A stretch of DNA of 64,000 nt. Source: Zeus faber (lineage: Eukaryota > Chordata > Actinopteri > Zeiformes > Zeidae). The notes under the pieces were generated by a model. That model did no database searches, was not told the DNA's origin, and worked only from the letters and a program-made list of their open reading frames with translations. The translations under genes were made by a program, and so were the position numbers. The stretch lies in contig OY482853.1 in assembly GCA_960531495.1 (NCBI GenBank), forward strand, positions 3,109,065 through 3,173,064, given 5' to 3'. This document shows, piece by piece, positions 12,985-24,020 of the stretch; the first letter of the stretch is position 1; each line of letters opens with the position of its first letter.

Positions 12985-14668
12985 ATAATATGAGTCTGAA
13001 CTCTGAAAATCTGCCACCAACCTTATCACGTCATCCATTTCTTCCGTTGTAACTACAACAGACGTATCGTCGGTCTCCTCCGGTTGTTCTTGAAAATATT
13101 CAGTTTCATTGTCACATTAAGTTTGAAATCCACTGTTTGTCGTCCACCTCCAAGCCCGTGGACTTTCAGAGGGACACAATCTCCTCCACCACTGCCGCTT
13201 CGGGTTCGAATCCTTCGAAGTCCCTTTCGGACACGACCTCAGGCCACAGCTTCTTCCACGCAGAGTTCAAGGTCCCCCTTGTAACACCCTGCCAGGCCAT
13301 ATCGATAATTCTGAGGCATATCACGATGTTGTAGTGGTCCTTCCAGAACTCTCGAAGGATGAGGTTTGTGTTCTCTGTCACCTCCAAGCAGCGGCGGAAC
13401 AGGTGCTTGGTGAAGAGCTTCTTGAAATTTGAAATCACCTGCTGGTCCATGGGCTGCAGGATGGGGGTGGTGCTGGTTGGAAGGTAAAGAACCTTTAAAC
13501 GGGAACTCTTCGAGGATGTCGTCTTCGAGGTTCGGCAGGTGAGCAGGTGCATTGTCCAGGACGAGAAGGGCTTGAAGGGGTAGGTTATTTTCCTGGAGAT
13601 ACTTCTTAGCGGCAGGACCAAAGACCAGGTTTACCCACTCCACAAAGAACTGCCTGGTGAGCCACGCCTTCGGGTTTGCCCTCCACACAACCTGCAATTT
13701 TTCTTTTAGGATCTTATGCGACTTAAAGGCTCTGGGGTTTTCCGAATGATATATGAGCACGGCTTGATCTTGCAGTCGCCACTCGATTCGCACAGTGCGA
13801 GGGTTAACCCAGCCTTCGTGGGTTTGTGGCCTGGCATCTTCTTCCCCTCTGCAATGATGTAAGTCCTCCTTGGCATCTTCTTCCAGAAGAGCCCTGTCTT
13901 GTCACAGTTGAAGACTTGCTGGGCGATGTATCCTTCGGTTTCTATCATTTCGGCAAAAGTTTGGAGGTAATCCTCAGCTGCCTTCACATCCGAGCTCGCT
14001 GCCTCGCCATGCCTGATGTAGCCCCGATTGGCTTTAAACGACTCTTCCGATGCCTCGTCCGTTGAAGTGCCTGGGGTCGGCTGCGGCAAATCAGTGTAGA
14101 GTCATTATGCCTTCTCGCAAATGATACCCTCCATCACGCTATCTCCTGCGAGCTGCTTCTCCGTCAACCACACCAACAGCAGATTCTTCATCTTTTCATG
14201 GACAGCGGTCCGCAGCTTAGACATTATTTTAACGGCTGGCGTAATACCCTTTATTGCCTCCTTCTGCTTCAGTATCGTACATATCATAGAAGTACTACGC
14301 TCGTACCAATTCCATCACACGCACACCTCGCTCATGTTTTTCCATTATTTCGCACTTTAAGTCAATGACATCATCCGCTTCTTCTTCTCCTCTTACTTTT
14401 TTTGACCTATGGTTCAAAAAAAAAATTGGCAAAATAACTGCACAAAAAGCACAAATTACGAGCACAAAACACAAAAGAGATGCTTCCCCGCTCAGGTAAC
14501 GCGGGATGCTGGCCGGATTTGCTCGCCACGCCACCTAGCGGCGCACCTGAAGCTCGCTCCTTGTAACTCACCTTTTTGCTTGCAAATCAATATGAAAAAT
14601 CTACGGAACGACGGCTCGTAACTCAGAAAACTTGTATGTTAGTGCACTCGTAACTCACAGTACCACTG
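12985..14668 (-). mobile_element. Tigger/pogo-like DNA transposon, degenerate
   Basis: The minus strand encodes a broken pogo/Tigger transposase. Its 5' end is at 14668, where the minus strand starts with CAGTGGTACTGTGAGTTACG, typical of Tigger terminal repeats. The matching repeat at the other end was not found, so the left limit is approximate. The element lies inside a Tc1-like element and is therefore younger than it. Confidence 0.75.
13000..14450 (-). pseudogene. Tigger-like DDE transposase pseudogene
   Basis: Pieces in different frames line up with TIGD1/Tigger transposases. At about 14290-14420 there is a helix-turn-helix-like segment (CEIMEKHERGVRVMELVRAY). At 14105-14200 comes the CENP-B-type segment with KNLLLVWLTEKQ. 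At 13706-14089 lies the first catalytic region, with FNCDKTGLFWKK where relatives usually have Asp-Glu-Thr. At 13500-13793 lies ALLVLDNAPAH, the second Asp. At 13166-13490 lies ILQPMDQQVISNFKKLF, the third Asp. A C-terminal acidic tail continues to about 13000. There are at least two frameshifts, near 13765 (after KIKP) and near 13490 (before the PMDQ motif), and a frame break near 14290. It cannot encode a working enzyme. The family match is confident; exact borders are not. Confidence 0.85.
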
Positions 14669-14672
14669 TGTG

Positions 14673-14675
<3 letters not shown>

Positions 14676-14721
<46 letters not shown>

Positions 14722-14770
14722 TGTTATATATTATTATTATTATTATATAGTGTTATATATTATTATTATA
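14676..14770. repeat. TA run followed by TATTATTA minisatellite
   Basis: TA repeats to about 14720, then units of CTGTTATATATTATTATTAT. The same unit is amplified in the inverted partner at 23286-23465. This supports a common origin of the two loci. Confidence 0.9.
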
Positions 14771-15490
14771 TTTGGCAGCAAGTGAACAACCAGTTCCTGA
14801 AGTTGATGTGTTGGAAGCAGGAAAAATAGGCGTGGTCAGGATCTGAGCCACTTTGACAAGGAGCACATTGTGATGCTGGACGACTGGGTCAGAGCATCTC
14901 CACAAGCACAGGTCTTGTGGGCAGTTCCCGCTACGCAGTGGTTACTACCTACCAAAAGTGCTCCATGGAAGGACGACCGGTGAACCGGCAACAGGGTCAT
15001 GGGGTCCAAGGCTCATTGATGCACGTGGGGAGTGAAGTCTAGTCCGTCTGGTTGGATCCTACAGTAGAACTACTGCAGCACAAAGTGGTGAAAAAGTGAA
15101 TGTTGCTATGATAGAAAGGTGTAGAACACAGTGCATGGCAGCTTGTGCTCACAGTGTCCATGCTGACCCCTGTCCACCCCTGAAAGCACCTACAATGGAC
15201 ACGTGAGAGTCAGAACTGGACCATGGAGCAATGGAAGAAGGTGGAGGTCTGATGAATCACCCTTTCTTCTACATCATGTGGATGGGCGGGGTTAGGGTAT
15301 GATGGAGCATCTGTGGGATGTGCTGGAACAACAAGTCTGATCCACGGGGGCCCCACCTCCAACTTCCAGGACTTAAAGGATCTGCTGCTAACGTCTTGGT
15401 GCCAGATACCACAGGACACCTTCAGAGTCTGGTGGAGTCCATGCCTCCACTAGTTACAGCTGTTTTTGGGGACACGGGGGGGAGCTACAG
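14771..15490 (+). mobile_element. Tc1/mariner-like element A, 3' part
   Basis: Continues from 12514 with GGCAGCAAGTGAACA and runs through a degenerate Tc1-type transposase region. Recognisable nucleotide landmarks include TGGACGACTGGGTCAGAGCA, ACCGGTGAACCGGC, CTCATTGATGCACGTGGGGA and GAGCATCTGTGGGATGTGCT. The segment before GATGGAGCATCTG is joined directly to the one after CATCATGTGGATGG. Most of the catalytic region is therefore missing (internal deletion near 15290-15305). Stops and indels rule out function. It fades into an AG repeat at about 15490, and the 3' terminal repeat was not found. Confidence 0.85.
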
Positions 15491-15748
15491 AGAGAGAGAG
15501 AGAGAGAAAAAATTGATAGAAACGTTGCTCTGTTTCACTGGTAGCACACTGGCACATGCCCAAAGTGATGAAATTGTTTTATTGGACCCAAGTTGTAATT
15601 TGTGTGCTCATCTCAAATGACAAAACTGTTGGACTGGAACTGCCTTGAGACGTTAGGAGATTGAACCAGCAACCCTCAAGACAGATGCTGCTCCTCATAA
15701 GCTACAACCTGAGAAAAGGATGGGCTTTTTTCAAAGATCAGGTGAAGG

Positions 15749-15990
15749 AACAGGCTCTATCTTTAATCCTTTAAGACCTCAGTAAGACTTTTGATACTGC
15801 AGATCATATAATTTTAATTGACCGCCTGAAGCAGTGGGCGGGATTCAGAGATAGAGAGCGATGCTGGCTCAGCTCCTTCTTTCCCACTCAAACTTTACTT
15901 TCTGTCACTGCAGGCAACCAACCCATCTCAGCAGACAGCAGCTGTGGGGTCCCACAGGGTTCAATGCTGGGTCCCTTCCTCTTTCCCCAT
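15749..15990 (+). pseudogene. Fragment of a non-LTR reverse transcriptase
   Basis: One frame at about 15780-15840 reads SKTFDTADHIILIDRLKQW, matching the Asp-containing first catalytic motif of LINE reverse transcriptases. About 120 bases later TGTGGGGTCCCACAGGGTTC corresponds to the Gly-Val-Pro-Gln-Gly-Ser motif. The frame is broken between the two, and the FADD box is absent. The clade is unresolved (L2, CR1 or Rex1-like). The fragment is truncated at both ends. Confidence 0.7.
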
Positions 15991-18261
15991 AATATGTTCC
16001 CAGTTTACCAAATCATTCATCACATCACGTCTCCCTGAACTGGTGTGGGTGCGGTATTTGTAAAACTTTCCATTTATTTATGTTAGAGCAGTCAAAGGAT
16101 TCATTTTTCAATTTCGGATTAATTGTATAATTTCTATTGTATAAATTCTGTGATTAATTATGTTTGGTCTTGTGTTACAAACATCATAAAAAACATGCAC
16201 TGTTACGCCAGCCAAATGAATGCAGGATGGCATAAAATCCCATATTCCCAAAATCCAGGTTTAAGACACAAGTAGGAGTTAAATACACTAGTGGTGGAAA
16301 GATAATCCAATGTAAATTCATGGCTCGGTGCTGAGTCATGTTAGTGCTTTTTACACCTTGTTTTCCAGCTCTCATATGATGAGTTAAACATGATGTACTT
16401 CTGTGATTTGACTCAGCCACAGAGTGCACGATGAGTCATCCGGCAGAGTTTACAAGCCAACACGCACATTTTTTTCTAACAGGGTGATAACGTGCTTCCT
16501 AAATCGAGCGGCAGTTGTCCGTCCCTTTCTTCCCGTCCTCCACATTCCTGCAACAATCTGCTCAACGCTTCCGTCGTTTCCAGCTCGTGTAGAATGCAGC
16601 TGTGGAGATATTTATCAGCGCCAATGGACCCCCACATCCTCCCCAAATTATAACTGTTATAATTGTATATGAACCAAGTTTTTAATGGACATGTTTGCCT
16701 TGACGCCACAAATTTTGTCCATGGAATTTTGTTTATTTTGTGTTGCTGTTGATGTGGGTGTTTTCGTGCGCCCTCCTTCAGCAGGTTGATTACCTTGTTG
16801 GGAAAAGGTAGAAAAATGAGTTCGATTTTCTTTAAAATATCAACAAACAAACAAAATCTGCCTTCACGCCGGTGGATTAATGTGCTGGAATGTGACGCCT
16901 GATATGACGTGTGACCACATCCAAACCTTAATCCTGACCACCATCACCGCCCCGATGTGCATGTGGAGGGACAGTGTTTTCCAGAAGCTCACGCCGCTGA
17001 ACTCCAACGCAATTCAAATCATTGTTGCCGCTCATCAGCGTCCGGGTGCGTGTGAGTCGGCGTCTATTAGTCACAGGAAAAGGAGCGATTTCATGGTGTG
17101 TCATACTGTACAAACCCACGGTGGCCATTAAACCCATTCAGCTGGATTCTTCTGAGGTCTGTGAATTGGATTTTCGAGTCGTCGTGAAGATAATTTGAGT
17201 AAAAGTAAAAAGCTGCATTTCCTCCTCCAACAATTGCCGCGGTGTTCCAGAGAAAAAACGGGTTTCCCTTGTACTCTCTGATAAAAAGCCCTTCTTTTCT
17301 TCGTTTAAGCCATTGGCCCCGTTTCGTTGTAAGGCCGGGTTGTGCCAACTAAGTATTAGCGACGACTCTCGAATCGGTGACTGAGCTTTCCCAGAAAGTC
17401 CTCAATGCTGGGATTCACGCCTCGTCTCATTCTCTGCCTCTACCATCACACACCCTGACACAGGGAGCCGCTCTGAATCACATCATTCAAAATATGTCGC
17501 AGGCTAATTCTGCCGTTAATTATTCAGGGAGAGTGTACACAATGTCTCTCCAAACGTATGGGACGGAGGGAGCTGTGAAGGCACATCATCTGGGATCCGA
17601 GCGGCCGGCCCCGTCAGCAGAACCGGGCGGAATTTAAGCTCTCCTTAGAGAAATACCAGGATATCACCTGTCTCCGCCTCCGATAATGTCTCCAATTAAA
17701 GTTCTCTCTGTGCTTGTGCCAATCTTGGGTCCTTTCTGAGTACCTAGCCCCTCCATCCTTGAAATTGAGGTCTGGAGTGAATCTTATCGCCTCTCATTAG
17801 CTTCATTTCTCCCTTTATGGCGCGGCATTAACCCTCTCAAACGGTGACATTCATAGCGGCGCGACATCCTGGTTCCTGGAGAAGTATATGCGTTGCGGTA
17901 TTTCAGCACGGCGGTCCTTGACATGTAATTTGATCTCTGGCACAACGAGGACGTGGGAATTCACTTCCTTTATCACTGTTATCCTACATTTCCGCATTTA
18001 ACGACGCAGAGTCTGCCAGACCTAAAAGTGTTTAATGTATGGTTTGCGTCGGGTCCTTTTATAGAAGAGCCGTCCGTCCTATGATGTCGCGAAGCTTCGC
18101 TATTTCTAACGCTTGCTGCTCCTCGCCGCAGAACCAGAAATCCACTGTTCCAAATATAAATACATGGAATGAAGGGATCTTTTCTTTCAGCCAAACCCCC
18201 TAAGGATGATTGATAGGTCTCAGTCAGACTGCTGGAGGTGGCGGCTGTATCTATCTATCTG
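15991..18261. other. Intergenic stretch, nothing recognised
   Basis: Frames of up to about 125 codons exist but resemble nothing known and lack exon borders. Base composition is mixed, without a CpG island. No RNA gene or mobile-element protein was seen. Confidence 0.5.
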
Positions 18262-18330
18262 TAATAATAATAATAATAATAATAATAATTTGTAGAGCAC
18301 CTTTCATACAGGACATGTAAATCATTACAG
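18262..18330. repeat. (TAA)n with short interspersed-repeat tail
   Basis: A TAA run is followed by TTTGTAGAGCACCTTTCATAC. The same kind of sequence recurs near 19580-19690 (reverse orientation) and 61263-61345, and in weaker form at 21245-21300. It looks like the conserved tail of an old interspersed repeat common in fish. Confidence 0.6.
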
Positions 18331-18504
18331 CTTTACATTAAATGAAGGCTGTCAGATAGTGAAAATAAAAGAAAAGCAAGCAAAGCAAAATACATTTACA
18401 AAGAAGAAGAATAAAATAATCAAAAGAATGAAATCAATTTAAAAAAGGGTAAGAATAAATGTTTATCAGCGAAATATTTTTATTTCTATTATTATTAGAT
18501 TTTT

Positions 18505-18570
18505 ATTTATGTGTGGGTGTGGGTTTCTACAGAACTGTTCTACAGAGCATATACATGTACAGTATATACA
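18505..18570. repeat. Short dispersed repeat, copy 1
   Basis: GGGTTTCTACAGA, then TTCTACAGAGCATATAC, matches in inverse orientation the sequence at 23945-24020 just outside inverted arm B. It ends in AT-rich repeat in both places. Confidence 0.65.
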
Positions 18571-18585
18571 GTATGTATATATATA

Positions 18586-18699
18586 CACTGTACAGATCGA
18601 TAGATACATATATATTAATTTATTCATATATATATCTCAAAATATTTTATATATGAATAAATTAATGAATTAATAAATATGTATCTATCGATCTGTACA

Positions 18700-18702
<3 letters not shown>
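18586..18702. repeat. Inverted repeat with 25-base perfect arms
   Basis: Bases 18586-18610 (starting CACTGTACAGATCGATAG) are the exact reverse complement of 18678-18702. The 67-base spacer is itself mostly self-complementary (about 18611-18632 against 18648-18677, with an 8-base offset). The whole could fold into a long hairpin. A TA run follows immediately. Confidence 0.9.

Positions 18703-18705
<3 letters not shown>

Positions 18706-18771
<66 letters not shown>
18706..18771. repeat. (TA)n microsatellite
   Basis: About 66 bases of TA, then AAAATATTTTG, which is the reverse complement of a string in the preceding hairpin loop. Confidence 0.95.
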
Positions 18772-18778
<7 letters not shown>

Positions 18779-18903
18779 TTTGATGGAGTCTTGGACTTTA
18801 CTATCATGACACCAAAAATGCCCAAAATAAGCTAAACCCATTTGCTAACTTTTCTTACCTGCATTGTCTTTCTTCCTTCATACTGTTTCCTTCTATCCAC
18901 TTT

Positions 18904-19118
18904 ATCCATCCCTCCATCCATCCATCCATCCATCCCTCCATCCCTCCCACCCTCCATCCATCCCTCCCTCCCTCCATCCATCCATCCCTCCATCCATCCC
19001 TCCATCCATCCATCCATCCCTCCATCCCTCCCTCCCTCCATCCATCCATCCCTCCATCCATCCATCCATCCATCCATCCCTCCATCCATCCATCCATCCC
19101 TCCATCCGTCTGTCTGTC
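18904..19118. repeat. CATC/CCTC tetranucleotide repeat
   Basis: About 215 bases of CATC and CCTC units in mixed order. Met-Asp-Gly-Trp frames on the minus strand and His-Pro-Ser frames on the plus strand are translations of it. Confidence 0.98.
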
Positions 19119-19512
19119 AAATCTAAAACATGACCCAATGAAATGACTCACAGCTGCTATCATTCTGGAACCAGAAATACAATAGACAGATTTGAGACAA
19201 GCTCAATATGCCCTGGATGTGAGGATGACGACTATTTCGTAGAATTAGTATAAAAACACAGAATCAAACATTTTAAAACATTCTTTTAACTATCAGTATG
19301 TTTACATGCAGATTATTTCAAGGAATTAACTCCTCCATTCCTGACATGTTTTGCTCAACGTCATGAATCCCGGAAAGTTCAGCAGAGTTCTTCCTTGTTC
19401 TTCCTTGTACTGACATATAGTCATTAGCACATTTCTACACCCACCTCCATCTGTGACTTCAGAGCAGAGAGTGCACAACGATTTCACAACCCTTTTCCAC
19501 ATTTTTGAACTA

Positions 19513-19558
19513 ATGAATGAATGAATGAATGAATGAATGAATGAATGAATGAATGAAT
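19513..19558. repeat. (GAAT)n microsatellite
   Basis: Eleven or so perfect GAAT units. Confidence 0.97.
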
Positions 19559-19569
19559 GTTTTTATTGT

Positions 19570-19690
19570 TACTATTTGATTTTCTGTAAAGCACTTTGCA
19601 TTGCATGTTGTGTATGAAAGGTGCTATACAAATACATATATTTTATTATTATTATTATAATTATTATCATTATTATTATTATTATTATTA
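19570..19690 (-). repeat. Interspersed-repeat tail with (ATT)n
   Basis: CTGTAAAGCACTTTGCA, then GAAAGGTGCTATACAAATA and an ATT run. On the minus strand this is the common ATTTGTATAGCACC-type tail. It is related to 18262-18330 and 61263-61345. Confidence 0.6.
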
Positions 19691-20205
19691 TTTTTAATAT
19701 TAGTCTAAGTTGTCATTTGCCAGAGTTCCTCTTCAAAAAATCCCCATTTAATGCAAGTCAATCAGTTGAGCATTGAGCTGAGGTGTACTGGAGGTGACCG
19801 CACATCTGGGAAACAGCCCCGCCCACTGCTGTCTCCACCAATCACAATTTTGCTTACTCATTTTCTCTTAAACTACCGCCTTTTTTTATAGTTTTGTATG
19901 TCATGCATGTGTTATTTGGCATTTCAACAGATAAATGGTAAAGCATTTATTGATAAGTCAAGTTACACCCTGTTTCTTTGTTAGATTAATGTGAGAAATA
20001 CACGATGGCTGAAAGTAATATTGGTAAAAAACAATAAATTGCAGCCGGCAGCAACACCATGGACGTAGGTCTGGACCAGTCAACGTGCACTAACGTTGCT
20101 GCATGTCACTCTTCTGGCGTTGTGTTTAAATGTCCCTGAAGAACGGTGTTTTAACAATTACCATGGTTCCTGGATGGCGCAGTGCGGACACAAAAGGTCG
20201 GTTTC

Positions 20206-20590
20206 TCCCATGGTTCTTAGAGCTTCCCGCGGTGCCAAAACGTCTTCTTTGAAGGATCATAGTTTCCGGGCTTTTGTCAAACGCAGCATGAGTTACAATT
20301 TTCAATGTTTCCTTTAAACGCAGCCCGGCTCAAGTCGTCTGTCTGGATGTGGTACTCACAAGTGGCTGGAGGGGAATGACTTCCCAGAAGACGACCTCCC
20401 CGCCCGCTCCTCAAACAAACAAAATCACATATAAATGAATTTCTCAGGAGACCTCAGCCATGTCCATGCCTACCGCCGTGTTTCAGACACGTTGAGCCCG
20501 AAAAACAAATTTTAAAAAAGTCAGAGCGATAACAATAGGGATCAACCCTGCGGGCTGGACTCCTAATAAACAACAACAACATGGCGAGGC
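20206..20590 (+). repeat. Unclassified dispersed repeat, copy 1
   Basis: It shares an ordered series of blocks with 26449-26905: AGAGCTTCCCGCGGTGCCAA, AACGCAGCATGAGTTACA, GACCTCCCCGCC, CAAACAAACAAAATC, then GACCTCAGCCATGTC, GAGCCCGAAAAAC and GGGCTGGACTCC. The blocks keep the same order and orientation with diverged spacing. No coding frame or terminal repeat links it to a family I know. Confidence 0.7.
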
Positions 20591-21224
20591 AGCGTGAAAC
20601 AATATGTGTTTTTGAATAACATCCAAAAACACACTTACTCACACTTACTAAGATTAAGGATTGTTGGTGCCGGTGGCTTTCCAGGTGGCCACACCCTTGA
20701 CTTGTCAGGACCCTAAACCAGTGACTGGCCCCCAACAGGAAGTGGTTTAATAGGCCTGCATTCGTGTGAACCAATGGGAAGCCAATTAATGTCACAGACT
20801 TTGGGAAACGACTGATAAGTGTCAATTATCGAAACAATGTTCTGACGTTTTTTCCCACAGCCGTTGCCAGGCAACACGTTGCTGACCGAGAAACCAGGCA
20901 ACAACGAATGAAACTCCTGTTGAGCTGCAAGAAAACAAGGCTCCCTCGTAGAAGAATCCATAGAATCCCATGTTTATTTTTGGGAGCATTAAAGACGCTG
21001 AACAGCTGGATTCTTTGCTGTGTCTTGGACACATTTGGGATCCATCGATATGTTGTGACTTTAATTTTTTGTTACTTGGAAAAGAAAAATGTAAAAATGT
21101 AACTGCCTCAGACCAGTCGTACGCACAGATCACAGTTCTGGGAAATTACATTTCAACTTTAACTAAATGTAAGTGGCACAATGAGTTAAAAAATTTAAAT
21201 ACTCAATATTATATGATATTATAG
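20591..21224. other. Intergenic stretch, nothing recognised
   Basis: Overlapping short frames on both strands, none resembling a known protein and none with exon-like borders. Confidence 0.5.
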
Positions 21225-21490
21225 TCAAGTCAAGTCAAGTGGAGTCACACTTCATTAATAAAGCGCATTTCATACCAGCAACACAATGTACTTTACAATG
21301 AAATACAATCAGAAAAAGAACATAGTTGTTAGCTGGTCATCTCAAAAGAATGCCCCTGAAACAACAGCAACAACAAAAGCAGCAGCAACAACAACAACAA
21401 AAACAACAAAAACAGCAACAAAAGCAACCTGAGCAGCAACAGCAGCAACAACAACAGCAGCAATAGCAGCAGCTACAGAGACAACAAACA
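21225..21490. repeat. AAGTC repeat, repeat tail and CAA/CAG array
   Basis: Three to four AAGTC units are followed by a tail-like segment (TTAATAAAGCGCATTTCATAC). A degenerate CAACAGCAA array follows at about 21360-21483. The array lies in no convincing reading frame. Confidence 0.8.
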
Positions 21491-22281
21491 ACAATTATAC
21501 AATATTATACAATATTATACAATATTAAATATTTAAATAATTACCACTAGTACGAATCCAACATCTATTATTTTTCTTCTTTGTGTATCCTGCTTTTTTG
21601 TGTTTTTTTTTAATGTATTTTTATAATTCTAAAATCCTCATCTCATCTGATTGTTCTCTCTCACTGCCGACATAATCTGTTTTATTCTTCTTTTAAAGTC
21701 AACATAAATTCCCTGGACCATCGTCAGGAAGGTAGTTGAACACATTTCTACCTATTTATTCCACACTTATGGTAAATATTACTTCCATTTAGGAGTTGTT
21801 TTTTGTTAGTCATTAATCACCTACAGGTGCAAATACAAGAATGGAATGTAATGTAATGTAAAATGACTTTAGAAATACCACTGAAAGATGTGTAGTATTA
21901 CTGTGGCTTTACTGATGGTGTTTACAGTGTTTCTCTGATGTTTTTTTAATTTCCTGCAGATCAAGTTATATACAATAATAAACAACACTGCATTAATACA
22001 TTTAGTAATGCTGCACATTTGGTGCTATACTATAGTAAACATAGTAATACAGCAAAAATATACATTTAATTATGATTTTGGAGTTAATTTCTGCATTTGA
22101 GCACATAATCAGGCCAAGGATTTATTGACATGACATATTTTATATTACCTACTAACACTCGACAGTAATATTGATAAAAATATTGACTATAGCTGATCCT
22201 GTGAATACTAATAGATTATAAGTAAACAACAAATTGTATTACAATACAAATGATACCTGAGCTTACAGTATTTTTTGTATA
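21491..22281. other. AT-rich intergenic stretch, nothing recognised
   Basis: AT-rich, without coding frames of note. TAATGTAATGTA-type short repeats occur near 21848. Confidence 0.5.
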
Positions 22282-22735
22282 CAGCCATCAGCCACAACAT
22301 TGAAACCACCACTAATCACTAATATTTTGTAGCGTGTCCATTGTAGGTGCTTTCAGGGGTGGACAGGGGTCAGCATGGACACTGTGAGCTCCCATACGCA
22401 GCAAGCTGCCATGCACTGTGTGTTCTACACCTTTCTATCATAGCAACATTCACTGTTTTTAACACTTTGTGCTGCAGTAGCTCTTCTGTGGAATAGAACC
22501 AGACGGACTACCCTTCACTCCCCACGTGCATCAATGAGCCTTGGGCCCCGTGACCCTGTCACCGGTTCACCGCTCGTCCTTCCTTGGACACTTTTGGTAG
22601 TAACCACTGCAGAGCGGGAACAGCCACAAGACCTGTGCTTGTGGAGATGCTCTGACCCAGTCGTCCAGCATCACAATGTGCTCCTTGTCAAAGTGGCTCA
22701 GATCCTTACGCTGCTTCAACACATCAACTTCAACA

Positions 22736-23183
22736 CGTGGCGCAGTGCATTGCACTGCTGCCTCACAGCAAGAAGGTCCTGGGTTCCATTCCCGCCTGGG
22801 GCGCTGTTGGCACCGTGCTCCGGTGGGTTCCACCGTGCTCCCAAATAGGAGCCTTTCTGTGTGGAGTTTGCATGTTCTCCCCGTGCTCACATGGGGTTTC
22901 CTCCACCTCACGTCAGTAAGGACCACCACTAAAAAACATGCACCCATCATGGTCTGACCAGCGATGGACACTTATCACCTGGTCCCCGGGCGCGTCCACG
23001 TACGCTGCCCACTGCTCCTGGCTGTGCCCCCGGAGGAAGGACAAGCCAGGATGGTCAAATGCAGAGGAACCATTTCACCGGCACCATCAAAGCATGTGTG
23101 TGTGTGTGTGTGTGTGTGCAAGCATGTGTTGCAGTGTGGTGTGTTGCGTGACGAATAAAGACTTTCTTCTTCTTCTTCTTTCT
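22736..23183 (+). mobile_element. tRNA-like SINE with target-site duplication
   Basis: Flanked by a perfect 7-base duplication, TTCAACA, at 22729-22735 and 23184-23190. The uninterrupted sequence is visible in Tc1-like copy C near 43155. It begins with an A-box-like TGGCGCAGTG, then a B-box with one change (GGTTCCATTCC where the 5.8 kb copy has GGTTCGATTCC). It has a TG microsatellite at 23096-23120 and ends GACGAATAAAGACTTTC plus a (TTC)n tail. Length is 448 bases. Frames within it are not genes. Confidence 0.92.
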
Positions 23184-23221
23184 TTCAACAACTGACTCTT
23201 CACTTACTGCCTCATATAATA

Positions 23222-23232
23222 ATGATATATAA

Positions 23233-23290
<58 letters not shown>

Positions 23291-23463
23291 TAACACTACA
23301 TATCTAATAAAAATATATAACAGTATATATCTTACAATAATATATAACAGTATATATATAATAATAATAATAATATATAACAGCATAAATATAATAATAA
23401 TATATAACAGCATATATATAATAATAATATATAACAGCATATATATAATAATAATATATAACA

Positions 23464-23517
<54 letters not shown>

Positions 23518-23520
23518 ACA
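23222..23520. repeat. TA microsatellite and 25-27 base TATAACAGTATAT minisatellite
   Basis: TA run at about 23236-23285, then about seven units of ATATATAACAGCATATATAA, then another TA run and CA units. This is an expanded version of the array at 14720-14770 in the inverted partner. Confidence 0.92.
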
Positions 23521-23613
23521 CATACACCACCCCTTGACAGGTGCCATTGGAACCAGATGATCAATGTTATTCATTTCACCTTGTCAGTGGTTTTAATGTT
23601 GTGGCTGATCAGT

Positions 23614-23908
23614 GTGATTTGCCCAAATAAGTACATATTCAATATGTTAAGCAGTTAACCTTTGTCCCGCCCTGTTTTCTTGATGGGTACATATATCTCT
23701 GTGTGTGGAAGACTGAATCACCTTTTTGACGTGGAGCGTTCAGAGCCATTTTACGTTGCCTGGTTTGTGGGAGTGTCTGTGCTGACAGCCCAATTAATGG
23801 CACCTGCGTTGTTCTGCAGATGAGGTGAGAACATCCCATAATTGCTCTGTCTGACTCTGCAAAGACCTATTTTGGAGCGATTCCACAGATGGTAATGAGC
23901 CTGTGTAA

Positions 23909-23910
<2 letters not shown>
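23614..23910 (-). repeat. Inverted duplication, arm B flank
   Basis: Reverse complement of 12096-12420 with only scattered differences and one ~32-base gap. It abuts the Tc1-like terminal repeat at the same base as arm A. It ends at a TA run (23919-23946). Confidence 0.9.
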
Positions 23911-23918
<8 letters not shown>

Positions 23919-23947
<29 letters not shown>

Positions 23948-24020
23948 TGTATATATACACATGTGTATATGCTCTGTAAAACGGGTCTGTAGAAACCCGC
24001 AGAGAGAAATACACCCACGC
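23919..24020. repeat. TA run and short dispersed repeat, copy 2
   Basis: The TA run is followed by GTATATGCTCTGTAAAACGG and GTCTGTAGAAACCC, the inverse of 18505-18570. Confidence 0.65.

Larger units (their letters stand above)
22282..23613 (-). mobile_element. Tc1/mariner-like element B, deleted and interrupted
   Basis: On the minus strand the element starts at about 23613 with the same terminal repeat as copy A (GATCAGCCACAACATTAAAA). It carries the same TATTATTA minisatellite and the same degenerate transposase landmarks. It ends at 22282 in an inverted terminal repeat (CATCAGCCACAACATTGAAA). The 3' half of the transposase region is missing: the sequence jumps from CTACAATGGACACG to the terminal repeat. 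A SINE (22736-23183) interrupts it. It cannot encode a transposase. Confidence 0.9.

Noticed and set aside
18832..19163. Met-Asp-Gly-Trp and His-Pro-Ser repeat proteins
   Set aside because: CATC/CCTC tetranucleotide repeat read in different frames.
21360..21483. Poly-glutamine coding CAG/CAA array
   Set aside because: No flanking coding frame or exon borders; a degenerate intergenic repeat.
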